Positions 1-9,850 are shown, counted from the first letter of the stretch. The stretch: 64,000 nt of DNA from Clostridium caldaquaticum (GCF_023806125.1 NZ_JAMSKT010000001.1:186001-250000); one strand, 5' to 3'. Notes: generated by a model not told the origin, from the letters alone. Numbers and translations are program-made.

Positions 1-1425
1 ATCAGAAATTACGCAAACCTTTAAATCCGGGTACTCAAACCCCCTGAGCTGATTTCCAAAGGTTATCATAACCTGACCAAATTCCATATTGCTTATAACA
101 TCGCTGTAAGTGCTTTCTATGCCTCTATCCCTTAAAGTAGTAACCAATCTCTCCCCTCTAGGCCTTGTGCCTGAAAGTATAATTGTTTTAAATCCCCTTG
201 CCTTCTTGTCCTTTATATCTTCTATAAGAAGATCTAGCTGTCCATGATAATTGTGAAGAGTTATTTGAGTAAAGCTTACAATTGCCCTTGGTGCAAGAAA
301 ATCAGTGGACTTAGGTATTGCACTTAATGTTAATACCTTGCTAGATGCAAGTGTTTCCAGAAGCTCCTCCTTAGGCATTAACAAATTGCCCTGACCTGGA
401 AGTATATTCCCAAGCTGAAGGAAATTTGTATAGTTTTCTTCAAATTCAAAATATACACTGTCAAGCTTTCCCTTACATCTTTGAATATCATCAATAATTA
501 CAAAACCGTCTTGAATATAATCTAAAAAGCTTGATGTACTTTCATAAAAATAGGTAAGATAGCTGTCTATAGTTTCAAAGCTCCAGTTTTCTTTTAAAGA
601 TTCCAGATTAGCTTTTGTTATAGAACTTATCTTTTCCAAAGCTTCTTTATTTTTCTTTGATTTTAATGTTTCTAAAACAGTTTTTAAATCTTCTTCAATA
701 GCTGCTGCAGCCTTTTTAATGCTTTCGCTGCTTAAAATCATTTCCTTTGCAGGAAAAATCTCTACTCTTTTAACTTTTTCTATACTTCTCTGAGATTCTG
801 TATTAAAAGTTCTAATAGAGTCAACTTCATCACCAAAAAGCTCTATTCTATAAGGCAAACTTCCATAAGGAGGGAATATATCCATTATTCCTCCTCTTAT
901 AGAAAACTGTCCTTTAGCTTCTACTATGTCCACCCTTTCATAGCCGCTTTGTACAAGTTTTTCATTAAGTTGCTCTAAGCTTATGCTGTCTCCTACAGAA
1001 AACTTAAAGGTATATTCTTTAAAAAGATTAAAGGGAATATATCGCTGAGCCAAAGATTCTATTGAAGCTACTATAATCTTTTTCCCTTTTTTAGTCATTT
1101 CCTTTATTACTTTTAATCGTTCCCATCTTAAATCGCCTGAAATTGCATCTATATTATAAAATACAACTTCTTTTGTTGGAAAATAGAATACGTTTGGAAG
1201 ATATAAGTTTAAGTCTTCGTATATGTTTTTTGCTTCTACATCGCTATGAGTAAGAATTAGAAATGGCTTGTCTAATTCATTATACACTCCATTTATTAAA
1301 TAACTTCTGGCAGACTCTGAAAGCCCAAATACACCAATTGGGTATCTGTGCTTTTCTACTGCATTCATAATTTCTCCAAACTCTTTGCTTTCTTTCAAAG
1401 GCTGCATTAAGCCCTCAAGTCTCAT
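1..1425 (-). CDS. mfd: Transcription-repair coupling factor Mfd (N-terminal 475 residues; runs off the window)
   Basis: Mfd removes RNA polymerase stalled at DNA lesions and recruits UvrA. The visible 475 residues are the N-terminal UvrB-like module, with the motif [10 protein letters not shown] near residue 181. The polymerase-interaction and translocase domains lie beyond base 1; full-length family members are about 1,150 residues. The ATG (1423-1425) overlaps the pth stop codon as ATGA and has an AGGAGGG ribosome site inside the 3' end of pth, so the two are translationally coupled. The frame is open to base 1. The N-terminal sequence and the pth neighbour make the assignment secure. Confidence 0.95.
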   Translation of the reverse strand, partial: MRLEGLMQPLKESKEFGEIMNAVEKHRYPIGVFGLSESARSYLINGVYNELDKPFLILTHSDVEAKNIYEDLNLYLPNVFYFPTKEVVFYNIDAISGDLRWERLKVIKEMTKKGKKIIVASIESLAQRYIPFNLFKEYTFKFSVGDSISLEQLNEKLVQSGYERVDIVEAKGQFSIRGGIMDIFPPYGSLPYRIELFGDEVDSIRTFNTESQRSIEKVKRVEIFPAKEMILSSESIKKAAAAIEEDLKTVLETLKSKKNKEALEKISSITKANLESLKENWSFETIDSYLTYFYESTSSFLDYIQDGFVIIDDIQRCKGKLDSVYFEFEENYTNFLQLGNILPGQGNLLMPKEELLETLASSKVLTLSAIPKSTDFLAPRAIVSFTQITLHNYHGQLDLLIEDIKDKKARGFKTIILSGTRPRGERLVTTLRDRGIESTYSDVISNMEFGQVMITFGNQLRGFEYPDLKVCVISD

Positions 1426-1997
1426 TTTAACCCTCCTACAGTAAATCCATTAAATCTATTCATAGCCTCTTTAATACCTTTTTGTATTATAACCTCCGCT
1501 GCGTCGCAGGCTGCTGGGAACACTTTTTGCAAGGTTTCCCACTCCTCTTTTGGAAAACGACCAAGAACATAAGAAACTAAATCTTTTTCAGGCTGCCCTA
1601 CCCCTACTTTTATGCGCGGAAAAATATCTGAAGATAGGTGGAGAATTATATTTTTTATACCATTGTGTCCTCCTGCACTTCCTTCAGGTCTTAGCCTCAT
1701 CCTTCCAACAGGAAGGCTTACATCATCATATATTACTATTATATTTTCCTTTGGAATCTTATAAAAACTTGCAGCTTCTATTACGCTTTCACCGCTTAAA
1801 TTCATATAAGTAGACGGCTTAAGAAGAATTACCTTTTCCCCGCCTATTATTCCATCTCCATAGGTACCTTTAAATTTTATCCTGTTAAGCCTTATATTAT
1901 ACTTCTTAGCCATTAAATCTATAATATCAAAACCAACATTATGCCTTGTATGTCTATATTCATCGCCAGGATTTCCTAAGCCAACTATTAAGTACAT
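1422..1997 (-). CDS. pth: Peptidyl-tRNA hydrolase
   Basis: Cleaves peptidyl-tRNA released by drop-off so the tRNA can be recycled; cytosolic. The 191 residues are full length for bacterial Pth. Visible active-site elements are GLGNPG (N9), catalytic His19 in TRHNVGF, N66 in YMNLSG, the IYDD motif (D91/D92) and N112 in GGHNG. ATG start with GGAGG upstream. It overlaps mfd by four bases. In Bacillus pth (spoVC) and mfd sit just downstream of purR-spoVG-glmU-prs; here the two halves of that cluster are about 12.6 kb apart. Confidence 0.97.
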   Translation of the reverse strand: MYLIVGLGNPGDEYRHTRHNVGFDIIDLMAKKYNIRLNRIKFKGTYGDGIIGGEKVILLKPSTYMNLSGESVIEAASFYKIPKENIIVIYDDVSLPVGRMRLRPEGSAGGHNGIKNIILHLSSDIFPRIKVGVGQPEKDLVSYVLGRFPKEEWETLQKVFPAACDAAEVIIQKGIKEAMNRFNGFTVGGLK

Positions 1998-2599
1998 ATA
2001 CTACAACCTCCATTACTGCATATTTTGTAAAAATGCCCATAACGCATAAGCTAACTACTTTTCATAGTTAGCTTGAAATTACTTTTAATATTAGATTTTT
2101 ATATACATAACTATTATTATATTATTATAAACAATTTCCCCTGTTTTAACAATGAAATCTAAATATTTATTATTCTAAATCTAAAATACATGTAAACTTT
2201 TTCGTTTTTGTATATACATTTCAACTAATGCATTAAATTTACAATGATAATGTTTAAAATTTTGTAAAATTTTAATTTAAGTTCCATTACTTTGAACAAT
2301 TGTGCATAATAGCAACAATTAATAAAAAATTAACAATGTTTTATTGAAAAATTTATAAGAAATTTATATTATAAAATGGTAATTTATTAAACTTAAGAAA
2401 AATATATGAAAATATTTCTTAAGTTTGTATCAATTTTTAAATGATGGTAAATGTGTTTAATAATAAAAAATTGCTAATAAAAGAACCTATTTTAACATTT
2501 AAAAATATTAATATTAATGAACAATAATCTTTAAATAAAGCAAAAAAGATTTGTTTCTTATTTAGTGAAAAAATATATTAATAAAGAGGTGTCTTAAAA
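1998..2599. other. AT-rich intergenic region with two perfect inverted repeats
   Basis: About 600 bases of very AT-rich DNA between divergent pth and the chemoreceptor gene. I see no ORF or structured RNA. It holds two perfect inverted repeats: 2048-2057/2065-2074 (10-bp arms, 7-nt loop) in the pth leader, without a T-run on the pth strand, and 2389-2400/2415-2426 (12-bp arms built around CTTAAG, 14-nt loop) upstream of the chemoreceptor. Either could be an operator or an RNA hairpin. Confidence 0.6.
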
Positions 2600-4597
2600 G
2601 TGAAATTTTCTTTAAAAGCAAAATTAATGTCAGCCTTTGTATTGCTTATTTCTATTCCTATGTTATCTTTAGGTTATTTCTCCTACAAAATGTCATCAAA
2701 TGCATTACAACAATCTATTGAAAGCCACTTAAAAGAAAGCACAGAACAGACTGCTGAATTAATAGAAAACATACTTCTTAATGTTAAAAGTTCTATGGAA
2801 ACTGCCAGCTTAAATGAAGCTATTGCTAATGTGGCACAAAACCCCATGGATGCTTATAGTGATGCTGCTTTTCAATATATTCAAAATGTTAAAGAAAAAA
2901 ATAATGATTCTATTGAAACAATAATTATTACAGATTCTAAAGGCAAAGCTATTATGACTAACGAAACTAGAAATCCTGATATTGATTTAAGTGATCGTGA
3001 TTATGTTAAAAAGGCTATAAGCGGTACAGCATCAGTTAGTGATGTAGTAATATCTAGATTTACAAATAAACCTTCAGTTTTAATAGCATACCCTTTAAAA
3101 AAAGGTGATACTGTTGTTGGCACTTTAATAGGAAGCATTCCTTTTAATACAATTTCTAAATATGCATCTAAAGTTAAAATTGGTACTAACGGATATGCCT
3201 ATATAATTAATAAAGAAGGTTTACTTGTTTATCATCCAGACAGTAATAAAGTACTTAAGGAAAACTTAAAAGATATAAACAATAAAGATTTAACTGCTTA
3301 TTTTAATAAAGCTGTAACTGAAAAAACATCCGAAGGTTTTTATACTTACCAAGGTGTTTATAAGTATGCTGTTTTTAAAACAGTAGGAAACTGGTTAATA
3401 GTAACAACCAGCAATTATAATGAATATATGAAACCAGCTATACAAATCAGAAACAATACAATACTAATATTAGTTATAGCTTGTATTTTGGCTATTATTT
3501 TATCATATGTTTTTTCACACAAAACAATAATAACACCTATTGTTAAGCTCGAAGAATTAATGAAACGTGCAGGAGAGGGAGATTTAAGCGTCAGAATAAA
3601 TATAAAAAGTAATGATGAATTAAAACAGTTAGGTGACAGCTTTAATTCTATGATTAATAATCAGCATGACATAGTGAAACAAGTTTTAAATGCGGCTGAA
3701 CAGTTAAATGCAGCATCTGAAGAATTATCTGCTTCCTCTGAAGAAATAAATGCAGCATCTGAAGAAATTAGTTCAAGTATAAATAAGGTAGCTGACGATG
3801 CAGAAAAGCAAAACCAATCTATAATTAATGTTTCTCAGGTGCTGATGCAGCTTTCAAGTCTCGTTCAACTTGCTCAAAGTAAAGCAAGAGCAGCAAATTT
3901 AAATACAGAAAATTCAATGAAGGTTGCAGAACTTGGAAGAACAAAAGTAAATGAAACAGTTAAAGCAATTAGTGTTATTAATAAAGGCACTGACGAAACA
4001 GCACAGGTATTAGAACAATTAAATAGTTTATCCGCTCAAATAGGAGGAATCATTAACGCTATAAATTCTATTGCAAAGCAAACCAATCTTCTTGCGTTAA
4101 ATGCCGCTATAGAAGCTGCAAGAGCAGGAGAAAACGGAAAAGGTTTCAGCGTAGTTGCTGAACAGATACGAAAACTCTCTGAGGAATCCAACGATAAAGC
4201 AACGGAAATATCCGGTTTGCTTAATAAAATGATTAGCTATATAAAAAATGCAGTAACATTAATGGAAAGAGCAAAAATAGAAGTTAATAATGGTGTAACA
4301 ATAGTATCAGAAACAGATACAGCCTTTGTTAATATATTATCTGCAGTAGAAGAAATAGTTAAAAATATTGAAGAAATACTGAATATAACAAACGATGAAG
4401 TTGCATCTTCAGACCAAATAGTTAAATTAATAAATGAAATAGCTACAATGACAGAAAATACTTCCAAAACTAGTGAAAATGTATCCTCAGCTGCCTTGGA
4501 ACAAACTGCTGCAATTGAAAATTTAACATCTACTGCTGAAGAAACTAATGCCATGGCAGTGGAACTAACTACTCTTGTTGAAAAATTTAAATTGTAA
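2600..4597 (+). CDS. Methyl-accepting chemotaxis protein with dCache sensor domain
   Basis: Membrane chemoreceptor of 665 residues signalling to CheA/CheW. Layout: TM1 about 8-28, extracellular dCache-type sensor about 35-280, TM2 about 286-304, HAMP about 305-357, then the coiled-coil signalling domain. The hairpin-tip motif (NLLALNAAIEAARAGE) is near residues 497-512. GTG start with AAAGAGGTG upstream. It is a single gene ending in a hairpin terminator. The ligand cannot be read from sequence, though dCache domains of this type often bind amino acids or small carboxylates. Confidence 0.95.
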   Translation: MKFSLKAKLMSAFVLLISIPMLSLGYFSYKMSSNALQQSIESHLKESTEQTAELIENILLNVKSSMETASLNEAIANVAQNPMDAYSDAAFQYIQNVKEKNNDSIETIIITDSKGKAIMTNETRNPDIDLSDRDYVKKAISGTASVSDVVISRFTNKPSVLIAYPLKKGDTVVGTLIGSIPFNTISKYASKVKIGTNGYAYIINKEGLLVYHPDSNKVLKENLKDINNKDLTAYFNKAVTEKTSEGFYTYQGVYKYAVFKTVGNWLIVTTSNYNEYMKPAIQIRNNTILILVIACILAIILSYVFSHKTIITPIVKLEELMKRAGEGDLSVRINIKSNDELKQLGDSFNSMINNQHDIVKQVLNAAEQLNAASEELSASSEEINAASEEISSSINKVADDAEKQNQSIINVSQVLMQLSSLVQLAQSKARAANLNTENSMKVAELGRTKVNETVKAISVINKGTDETAQVLEQLNSLSAQIGGIINAINSIAKQTNLLALNAAIEAARAGENGKGFSVVAEQIRKLSEESNDKATEISGLLNKMISYIKNAVTLMERAKIEVNNGVTIVSETDTAFVNILSAVEEIVKNIEEILNITNDEVASSDQIVKLINEIATMTENTSKTSENVSSAALEQTAAIENLTSTAEETNAMAVELTTLVEKFKL

Positions 4598-4637
4598 AGT
4601 GATATTTTATAAATAATATTTTAAAATAAATTTCAAA

Positions 4638-4675
4638 AGGCTCAAGTAGGAAAAATACTTGGGCTTAATTTATGA
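4638..4675 (+). terminator. Rho-independent terminator of the chemoreceptor gene
   Basis: Stem 4638-4648/4656-4666 with two G-U pairs and a 7-nt loop, followed by a T-rich stretch. Confidence 0.75.
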
Positions 4676-4829
4676 AAATAAAGTTATATTAAATAATAGC
4701 TGCTTAAAAATGTAATTTTTGTCTAATTTATAAACATAATTTTTAAAATCTTGCCACAAAACTGTCATAAACTTGTTCTAATATACTATTAAGATAATTA
4801 TTATAAATTTACAGGAAGGGGTTAAGTAA

Positions 4830-5357
4830 ATGAGAAAAGTAAATTTAGCTAAAAAAACTTTAGTAACATTACTTACAACAGTTATAGCACTATCTATTTT
4901 TACAGGCTGCAAAAATAATAGTACTGCTGAAACAGAACCCAATACTTACGCATCTTCATCAAATAATTCTCAGCAGAATTCTAATTCATCATCAAATGAT
5001 TCAGCTAAAGAAAATAATAATTCTAAACCTGAAAGCTCAGATACAGTATCCGGAGCTTCTCAAAAAGGTGACAATGCAAGAGGAAAGTTAAACACTGAAT
5101 CGTTAAAAGAAACTATTGCATCTCTCGTACAAGATAAAACCATTACTGAAACTCAAGGTAATAAAATATTAGAAGCTTTCTCTTCAACAACACAAAAATC
5201 AACTGAAAAAAAGGGAAGATTTAATCCTCTAAGTCAATTAGTATCAGATGGAGTAATTACACAGGAACAAGCTGATAAAGTAATGGAAAAAATTATTCCA
5301 GACAGTCCTCCTTCAAAAAAACCAGCTACAGAAAAAAATGAACAACCAACTACATAA
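4830..5357 (+). CDS. Putative lipoprotein with Ser/Asn-rich linker and helical repeats
   Basis: The 175-residue product has a lipoprotein signal (basic N-terminus, hydrophobic core, lipobox IFTGC, Cys27). A Ser/Asn/Lys-rich linker spans about 30-80. Two helical repeats follow, each of the form LxxLVxDxxITxxQxxKI (about 92-122 and 130-155), reminiscent of DUF2680/YckD-type short repeats. The protein should be anchored outside the membrane. ATG start with AGGAAGGGG upstream. Monocistronic, with its own terminator. Function unknown. Confidence 0.8.
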   Translation: MRKVNLAKKTLVTLLTTVIALSIFTGCKNNSTAETEPNTYASSSNNSQQNSNSSSNDSAKENNNSKPESSDTVSGASQKGDNARGKLNTESLKETIASLVQDKTITETQGNKILEAFSSTTQKSTEKKGRFNPLSQLVSDGVITQEQADKVMEKIIPDSPPSKKPATEKNEQPTT

Positions 5358-5363
5358 TTCCTA

Positions 5364-5405
5364 AAAGGAACTGATAACAAATTTACATTATCAGTTCCTT
5401 TATTA
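5364..5405 (+). terminator. Rho-independent terminator
   Basis: Perfect 14-bp stem 5364-5377/5388-5401 with a 10-nt loop, then TTAATTTTT, just after the lipoprotein gene. Confidence 0.88.
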
Positions 5406-5509
5406 ATTTTTAATTTTTGAAGGATTTTAATAAAAAATGTAGAATATTTTTATTGAAAATGTTTTAATAAATATTTTATAAAATACAAATTTGAAAGGAG
5501 TAATTTAAT

Positions 5510-5884
5510 ATGAAACAACATCTACTAGGAAATCAGCTTTTAGAAATAAATTTTGAAGATAGAATAACTCTTTTATCTTTAGTTACCGGCCTTACAAAAG
5601 AATATATAGAAAATGAATATAAAAAAGGAATGAAAGATGAAGAAGGAATGCTGTTAAGCTATGGATATTCTGTCAAAGTCGGTGAGCTAATTGAAATTGT
5701 AGAAGATTACACCGGTCAGTTCCCTATACCTGAAATAAAAAATGATAAATACAGAGTAAAAATATGCAGTGAAAACATGAATAGAAAAACCATTAATTTT
5801 GACTCAGATTTTCAATCATCTTACTGCGATGCTTTATATGAAGTTGTAAAATACTTATTGAAAGAAAAATTTATTTTTATATAA
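5510..5884 (+). CDS. Hypothetical protein, 124 aa
   Basis: Acidic cytosolic protein with no signal peptide or membrane segment and a strong ribosome site (GAAAGGAG) before ATG. I do not recognise the family. The alternating hydrophobic pattern and lack of low complexity suggest a folded alpha/beta protein. It ends at a bidirectional terminator shared with the convergent gene at 5912-6259. Confidence 0.7.
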   Translation: MKQHLLGNQLLEINFEDRITLLSLVTGLTKEYIENEYKKGMKDEEGMLLSYGYSVKVGELIEIVEDYTGQFPIPEIKNDKYRVKICSENMNRKTINFDSDFQSSYCDALYEVVKYLLKEKFIFI

Positions 5885-5888
5885 TATA

Positions 5889-5918
5889 AGGCCACTTAAA
5901 GTGGCCTAAAATTATTTT
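5889..5918. terminator. Bidirectional terminator hairpin
   Basis: Stem AGGCCAC/GTGGCCT (5889-5895/5901-5907) with a 5-nt loop and A/T tracts on both sides, between the convergent genes ending at 5884 and 5912. Confidence 0.8.
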
Positions 5919-6259
5919 TTATATCTATAAATAACAACTTCCATTTCTGCATTATCCTTAATTTGCACATCAACTTTATCCGCCATCATTGCAATAAGAG
6001 AAAGTTCATTAGCTACATCACAATCACCAGTAAGATTCCAATAGTATTCCTCTATTTCTTCATATTTTTTGCAATTTATAAGTTTCATAAATTTATTTAT
6101 TTTTTTCTGTGTTTCATCTTTATAATTACTTTTACAAATTATTTCATAATGCTGCTCAGTTTCTCTAATATTAATATTTATATCAGTAGCATTCATATAA
6201 AAGAAATAATTCATTAATTCTGCTGCCATTTTTGATATTTTTAAACTTTCATGTTTCAA
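5912..6259 (-). CDS. Hypothetical protein coupled to the DUF1576 gene, 115 aa
   Basis: Soluble protein with no signal peptide. Start TTG at 6259: the only upstream ribosome site (GAAAGGATG) lies in the last codons of the DUF1576 gene, whose TAA is three bases away, so translation is probably coupled. It contains a conserved-looking segment around EEIEEYYWNLTGDCD. I know no function. The tight coupling suggests it works with, or regulates, the membrane protein. Confidence 0.75.
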   Translation of the reverse strand: MKHESLKISKMAAELMNYFFYMNATDININIRETEQHYEIICKSNYKDETQKKINKFMKLINCKKYEEIEEYYWNLTGDCDVANELSLIAMMADKVDVQIKDNAEMEVVIYRYKK

Positions 6260-6262
6260 TTT

Positions 6263-7513
6263 TTAGTCATCCTTTCTCAAGGCCTCAATAACTGGAATTA
6301 AAGTGGCTGCTACAATTCCACCTGAAAAACCATTATTATATAAATTAATACCTTCATGCAATGCCCCTACATTTAAAACAACTGATGAATGTAAAAAACC
6401 TGCCATAATACCATATTTCCATCCAAAAGCTCCAGCTATAGGAGCTAAAGTTGTTCCGAAAAGTGCAGCTAAAAGAATAGCTGGGTCGTTAATACTCCAA
6501 GTTTTTGTTATTCCCCCTATTAATACACCAATAAATATAGGAATCATATTCCCTAAATGTTTTCCAAAAGCACTAAATCCAACTATAGTAAAAATACCTC
6601 CAATTGTAGGCCCGTTTAATTCTCCGCGGGATAATAAAACATATGCTGTTGAAAAAATACCATTTATCCCCATGTTAAGCAAACAAGCTTCAAACCCTTC
6701 TAAAATCATAAAATCTGTAACTAATCTCCCGGAATAACTCAATAGCTTTTTATACTTAGTAAACACTTGTTTGTCAAGTATATATGCAGTAATTATCATA
6801 GATATAAATAAAATAAATAGAAATACACTTAAAACTTTGTTGTTACCAGAGCTCCAAATCAGGCGCATTTTAGCTGAATATCCATATGATTTAAACAAAG
6901 ACATCACTATTGTACCGATTATCCCTGCTGTAAAACCTATATTATAAAGATTAAATCCTTGATGTACTCTCATAAGATATGCTGCTAAAGGTGATAATAT
7001 AAAACCTACAGTTAGTCCAACGACAACACCTAAAACAACACTTATAAATCTTGAAGTATTTAATCCAAACATAATAAAAGTAACTAATGGTGCTAAGCTT
7101 GTACCAAACAAAGCTATATATACATATTTTGAAAATTTATCTTTCTGGAACTTAGAATATAAAAATACTCCAGCAATAATAAACCATACATTAAATATGT
7201 TTTTACCAAAAAGTGAAAAACCACTCATCAACCATACAACTGAAATTGAAACTCCAGTGATATTTATTTTTAATATATATAAAATAATTAGAGTTGTAAA
7301 TCCTAAAATGCCGCTGTTTACAAAAGCTGCTCCTAATCCTCCTATATCAATGTAATCACTAATTAAAACATCCTGTTCCTTAATTATTTTATATATTCCC
7401 TCTAAAATTTCTTTTGTAGAATTAATTATAAAACCGAAAAAAATTAGTGATAACGTATACATACCTGTGATAAAATATTCTCTTTTAGTGCTTATAGCTT
7501 CTATGATAATCAA
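6263..7513 (-). CDS. DUF1576 family polytopic membrane protein
   Basis: A 416-residue integral membrane protein with about ten or more hydrophobic segments, matching DUF1576 in length and motifs. It contains an internal duplication: GFSLFGKN...ALFGTSLAP in the first half and GFSAFGKH...ALFGTTLAP in the second, plus HQGFNLYNIGFTAGI and HEGINLYNNGFSGGI. This suggests a two-repeat, transporter-like fold; the substrate is unknown. The start is uncertain: TTG at 7513 is almost on top of its AAAGGG site, so initiation at ATT, ATC or ATA a few codons on is possible. Confidence 0.82.
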   Translation of the reverse strand: MIIIEAISTKREYFITGMYTLSLIFFGFIINSTKEILEGIYKIIKEQDVLISDYIDIGGLGAAFVNSGILGFTTLIILYILKINITGVSISVVWLMSGFSLFGKNIFNVWFIIAGVFLYSKFQKDKFSKYVYIALFGTSLAPLVTFIMFGLNTSRFISVVLGVVVGLTVGFILSPLAAYLMRVHQGFNLYNIGFTAGIIGTIVMSLFKSYGYSAKMRLIWSSGNNKVLSVFLFILFISMIITAYILDKQVFTKYKKLLSYSGRLVTDFMILEGFEACLLNMGINGIFSTAYVLLSRGELNGPTIGGIFTIVGFSAFGKHLGNMIPIFIGVLIGGITKTWSINDPAILLAALFGTTLAPIAGAFGWKYGIMAGFLHSSVVLNVGALHEGINLYNNGFSGGIVAATLIPVIEALRKDD

Positions 7514-7690
7514 CCCTTTCTTTAATTTATTGTAATTATATTATAAAATAAACCAAGGCTAATTCCTATAGTAAATTACCCCCTATTATTTTTATATTCT
7601 TAACTTTTTTTCAAATCAGTAATTTCGAAGAAACAATGAAATTTTATAAGCTAACCTCAACATTCTTTATTCACAATTTTAAAAATATTA

Positions 7691-7719
7691 TTGAACATGC
7701 AAACTATCTATGGTATAAT
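7691..7719 (+). promoter_or_regulatory. Sigma-A promoter for the glycine-riboswitch operon
   Basis: TTGAAC (7691-7696), 17-nt spacer, TATAAT (7714-7719). Predicted transcription start near 7726, about 60 nt before the aptamer. Confidence 0.85.
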
Positions 7720-7783
7720 TGCCATTATAATTTAATAAATTCGGTTGAAGATAGCGGGATATTTAATAGACCGTTATTAGACG

Positions 7784-7992
7784 AGCCTCTGGAGAGACTC
7801 AGATGGGCACCGAAGGGGAAAGCCAAAATAATTGGTGAAACTCTCAGGTAAAAGGACAGGGGATTTTATAAAAAGTATTAATGCTAGGCTATGCACATAA
7901 TTTGCTTTAGTCAATGTATTTTATTTCTTTTTATAATAAAATCCTTATTATCTCCAGAGGCTAAACTTACACGTTTAGTCTTTATTTTTTAT
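7784..7992 (+). promoter_or_regulatory. Glycine riboswitch (single aptamer) with terminator expression platform
   Basis: The aptamer has glycine-class hallmarks: CTCTGGAGAG at the P1/P2 start, GCACCGAAGGGGAAA in the middle, and AAACTCTCAGG followed by AAAAGGACAG closing P1. The platform ends in a terminator (stem about 7956-7966/7973-7983, then a T-tract). The 12 nt at 7784-7795, which include the 5' strand of P1, are perfectly complementary to 7951-7962, which overlap the 5' arm of the terminator. This predicts mutually exclusive P1/terminator and antiterminator states. Only one complete aptamer is visible. Confidence 0.9.
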
Positions 7993-8031
7993 TGAAATAT
8001 AAAATATTCAGTAGTGAGGAGAGATATTAAA

Positions 8032-8301
8032 ATGAAAGCATTTATTACTGTAATCGGCGAAGATAAGGTTGGTATTATTTACGGAGTAACTGGTGTTCTT
8101 AAAGAAGCTAACGTAAATGTACTAGATATAACTCAAACTCTTGTTGACAATTATTTTACAATGATTATGTTTGTTGATTTAACAAATATGAAATCAGATT
8201 TTAAAGAACTAAAGGCTTCACTAGACGATGTTGGAGATAAATTAGGTGTTTCAATCAAAATTCAGCATAAGGATATATTTGATTCAATGCACACAATATA
8301 A
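8032..8301 (+). CDS. ACT domain-containing protein (UPF0237 family)
   Basis: An 89-residue single ACT domain, the fold used to bind amino acids or other small effectors. It opens with MKAFITVIGEDKVGI, where the Gly-rich turn that usually lines the ligand site is visible. Start ATG 8032 with GAGGAGAG upstream; an in-frame GTG at 8014 would place the ribosome site inside the gene. It lies 18 nt before the UPF0210 gene, downstream of the glycine riboswitch, so both are probably one glycine-regulated operon. A sensor of glycine or a related amino acid is an inference. Confidence 0.9.
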   Translation: MKAFITVIGEDKVGIIYGVTGVLKEANVNVLDITQTLVDNYFTMIMFVDLTNMKSDFKELKASLDDVGDKLGVSIKIQHKDIFDSMHTI

Positions 8302-8319
8302 ATTAAGGAGCTGAAAAAT

Positions 8320-9678
8320 ATGATTAACTTTCAAAACATAATGGAAACTATTCAAATGATAGAAAAAGAAAAACTTGATATAAGAACTATAACAATGGGA
8401 ATATCCCTTTTAGACTGCTGCGATAGCGACGGAAAAAAGGTTAGAACGAAAATTTATGACAAAATTACTAAATATGCAGAAAACCTGGTTAAAGTAGGAG
8501 AAGAACTTGAAACCCAATATGGAATCCCTATAATAAACAAAAGAATTTCCGTTACTCCTATGTCTTTAATTGCACAGTCAAGCAGCGATACTGATTATGT
8601 GGAATTTGCTAAAATATTAGATAAAGCTGCAGATACTGTAGGAGTTAACTTTATTGGCGGTTTTTCAGCTCTTGTGCAGAAAGGATACTCCATGGGTGAC
8701 AAAATACTTTTAAATTCTCTGCCTGAAGCTTTAGCTGTTACTAACAAGGTTTGTGCCTCTGTAAATGTAGGCTGTACAAAGTCAGGAATTAACATGGATG
8801 CTGTACGGGATATGGGACATATTATAAAAAAAGCAGCTTATCTTACAAAAGAAAAAAAAAGCATAGGCTGTGCAAAGCTTGTAGTTTTTGCTAATGCAGT
8901 AGAGGATAATCCCTTCATGGCAGGAGCTTATCATGGAGTTGGCGAGGCAGAATGTGTTGTTAGCGTTGGAATAAGCGGCCCTGGTGTTGTTAAATCAGCT
9001 ATTGAAGAAGTTAGAGGACAAAGCTTTGATGTATTATCAGAAACTATTAAGAAAACTTCCTTTAAAATTACAAGGGTTGGACAGCTCATAGCTTCAGAAG
9101 CTTCAAAAAGACTAGGTGTTTCCTTTGGTATAGTAGATTTATCTCTTGCACCAACTCCAGCTATAGGGGACAGCGTTGGAAGAATATTAGAAGAAATGGG
9201 GCTTGAAAGCTGCGGGTGTCATGGAACTACTGCTGCTTTAGCTCTTTTAAACGATGCTGTAAAAAAAGGAGGAGTTATGGCAGCTTATCATGTAGGAGGA
9301 CTTAGCGGTGCATTTATTCCTGTAAGCGAAGACGAAGGAATGATCAATGCAGTATCTGTGGGCTCTTTAAGCCTTGAAAAACTTGAAGCTATGACCTGCG
9401 TATGTTCTGTAGGACTTGATATGGTAGCAATACCTGGTGATACACCTGCAGAAACAATATCTGCTATCATTGCAGATGAAGCAGCTATTGGAGTTATTAA
9501 TAATAAAACTACAGGTGTAAGAATAATTCCTGTTCACGGCAAAACTATCGGTGATACCGTTGAATTCGGAGGACTGCTTGGAAGAGCTCCAATTATGGCT
9601 GTTAGTAAATTTGCAAGTACTGACTTTATAAATAGAGGCGGAAGAATTCCTGCTCCTATTCACAGCTTTAAGAACTAA
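8320..9678 (+). CDS. UPF0210 / DUF711 family protein
   Basis: A 452-residue cytosolic protein matching the UPF0210 (COG2848, sometimes named PFL family) group that is regularly paired with a small ACT protein. Visible features are Gly-rich segments ([18 protein letters not shown]), [13 protein letters not shown] and a conserved Cys cluster (ESCGCHG). No experimentally proven reaction is known to me. A glycine riboswitch upstream ties it to glycine or one-carbon metabolism. Ribosome site AAGGAG, ATG start. A strong terminator follows directly. Confidence 0.9.
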   Translation: MINFQNIMETIQMIEKEKLDIRTITMGISLLDCCDSDGKKVRTKIYDKITKYAENLVKVGEELETQYGIPIINKRISVTPMSLIAQSSSDTDYVEFAKILDKAADTVGVNFIGGFSALVQKGYSMGDKILLNSLPEALAVTNKVCASVNVGCTKSGINMDAVRDMGHIIKKAAYLTKEKKSIGCAKLVVFANAVEDNPFMAGAYHGVGEAECVVSVGISGPGVVKSAIEEVRGQSFDVLSETIKKTSFKITRVGQLIASEASKRLGVSFGIVDLSLAPTPAIGDSVGRILEEMGLESCGCHGTTAALALLNDAVKKGGVMAAYHVGGLSGAFIPVSEDEGMINAVSVGSLSLEKLEAMTCVCSVGLDMVAIPGDTPAETISAIIADEAAIGVINNKTTGVRIIPVHGKTIGDTVEFGGLLGRAPIMAVSKFASTDFINRGGRIPAPIHSFKN

Positions 9679-9681
9679 TGT

Positions 9682-9715
9682 AAATGTCAAGTGCCTGGCA
9701 CTTGACATTTTTTTA
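9682..9715 (+). terminator. Rho-independent terminator
   Basis: Perfect 13-bp stem 9682-9694/9698-9710 with a 3-nt loop and a run of T, after the UPF0210 gene. Confidence 0.92.
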
Positions 9716-9785
9716 AGTTTTTTATTTACAAATCCAGTTTTATGCAGTATTATAAATAAAAAAATTATATTTAAATAAAATTTCA

Positions 9786-9850
9786 GTTATATAACTTTGC
9801 AAGGGGAAACTTTATTTTTCATTAATAAAAATAATAAAAAGTTATATAGC
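9786..9850 (+). repeat. Long-range inverted repeat in the ilvE leader
   Basis: Arms 9786-9798 and 9838-9850 pair over 12 of 13 positions, enclosing a 39-nt AT-rich loop. The right arm ends about 10 nt before the ilvE ribosome site. It could be a leader RNA stem or paired operator half-sites. It does not have the conserved T-box sequence. Confidence 0.5.

Noticed and set aside
7636-7851. A 71-codon open frame
   Set aside because: It runs through the promoter and the glycine aptamer, has no ribosome site and encodes riboswitch sequence.
9288-9708. Open frames antisense to the UPF0210 gene
   Set aside because: Shadows of codon usage on the coding strand, without ribosome sites or family resemblance.
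9760-9800. CodY box upstream of ilvE
   Set aside because: The best match to AATTTTCWGAAAATT has about five mismatches.
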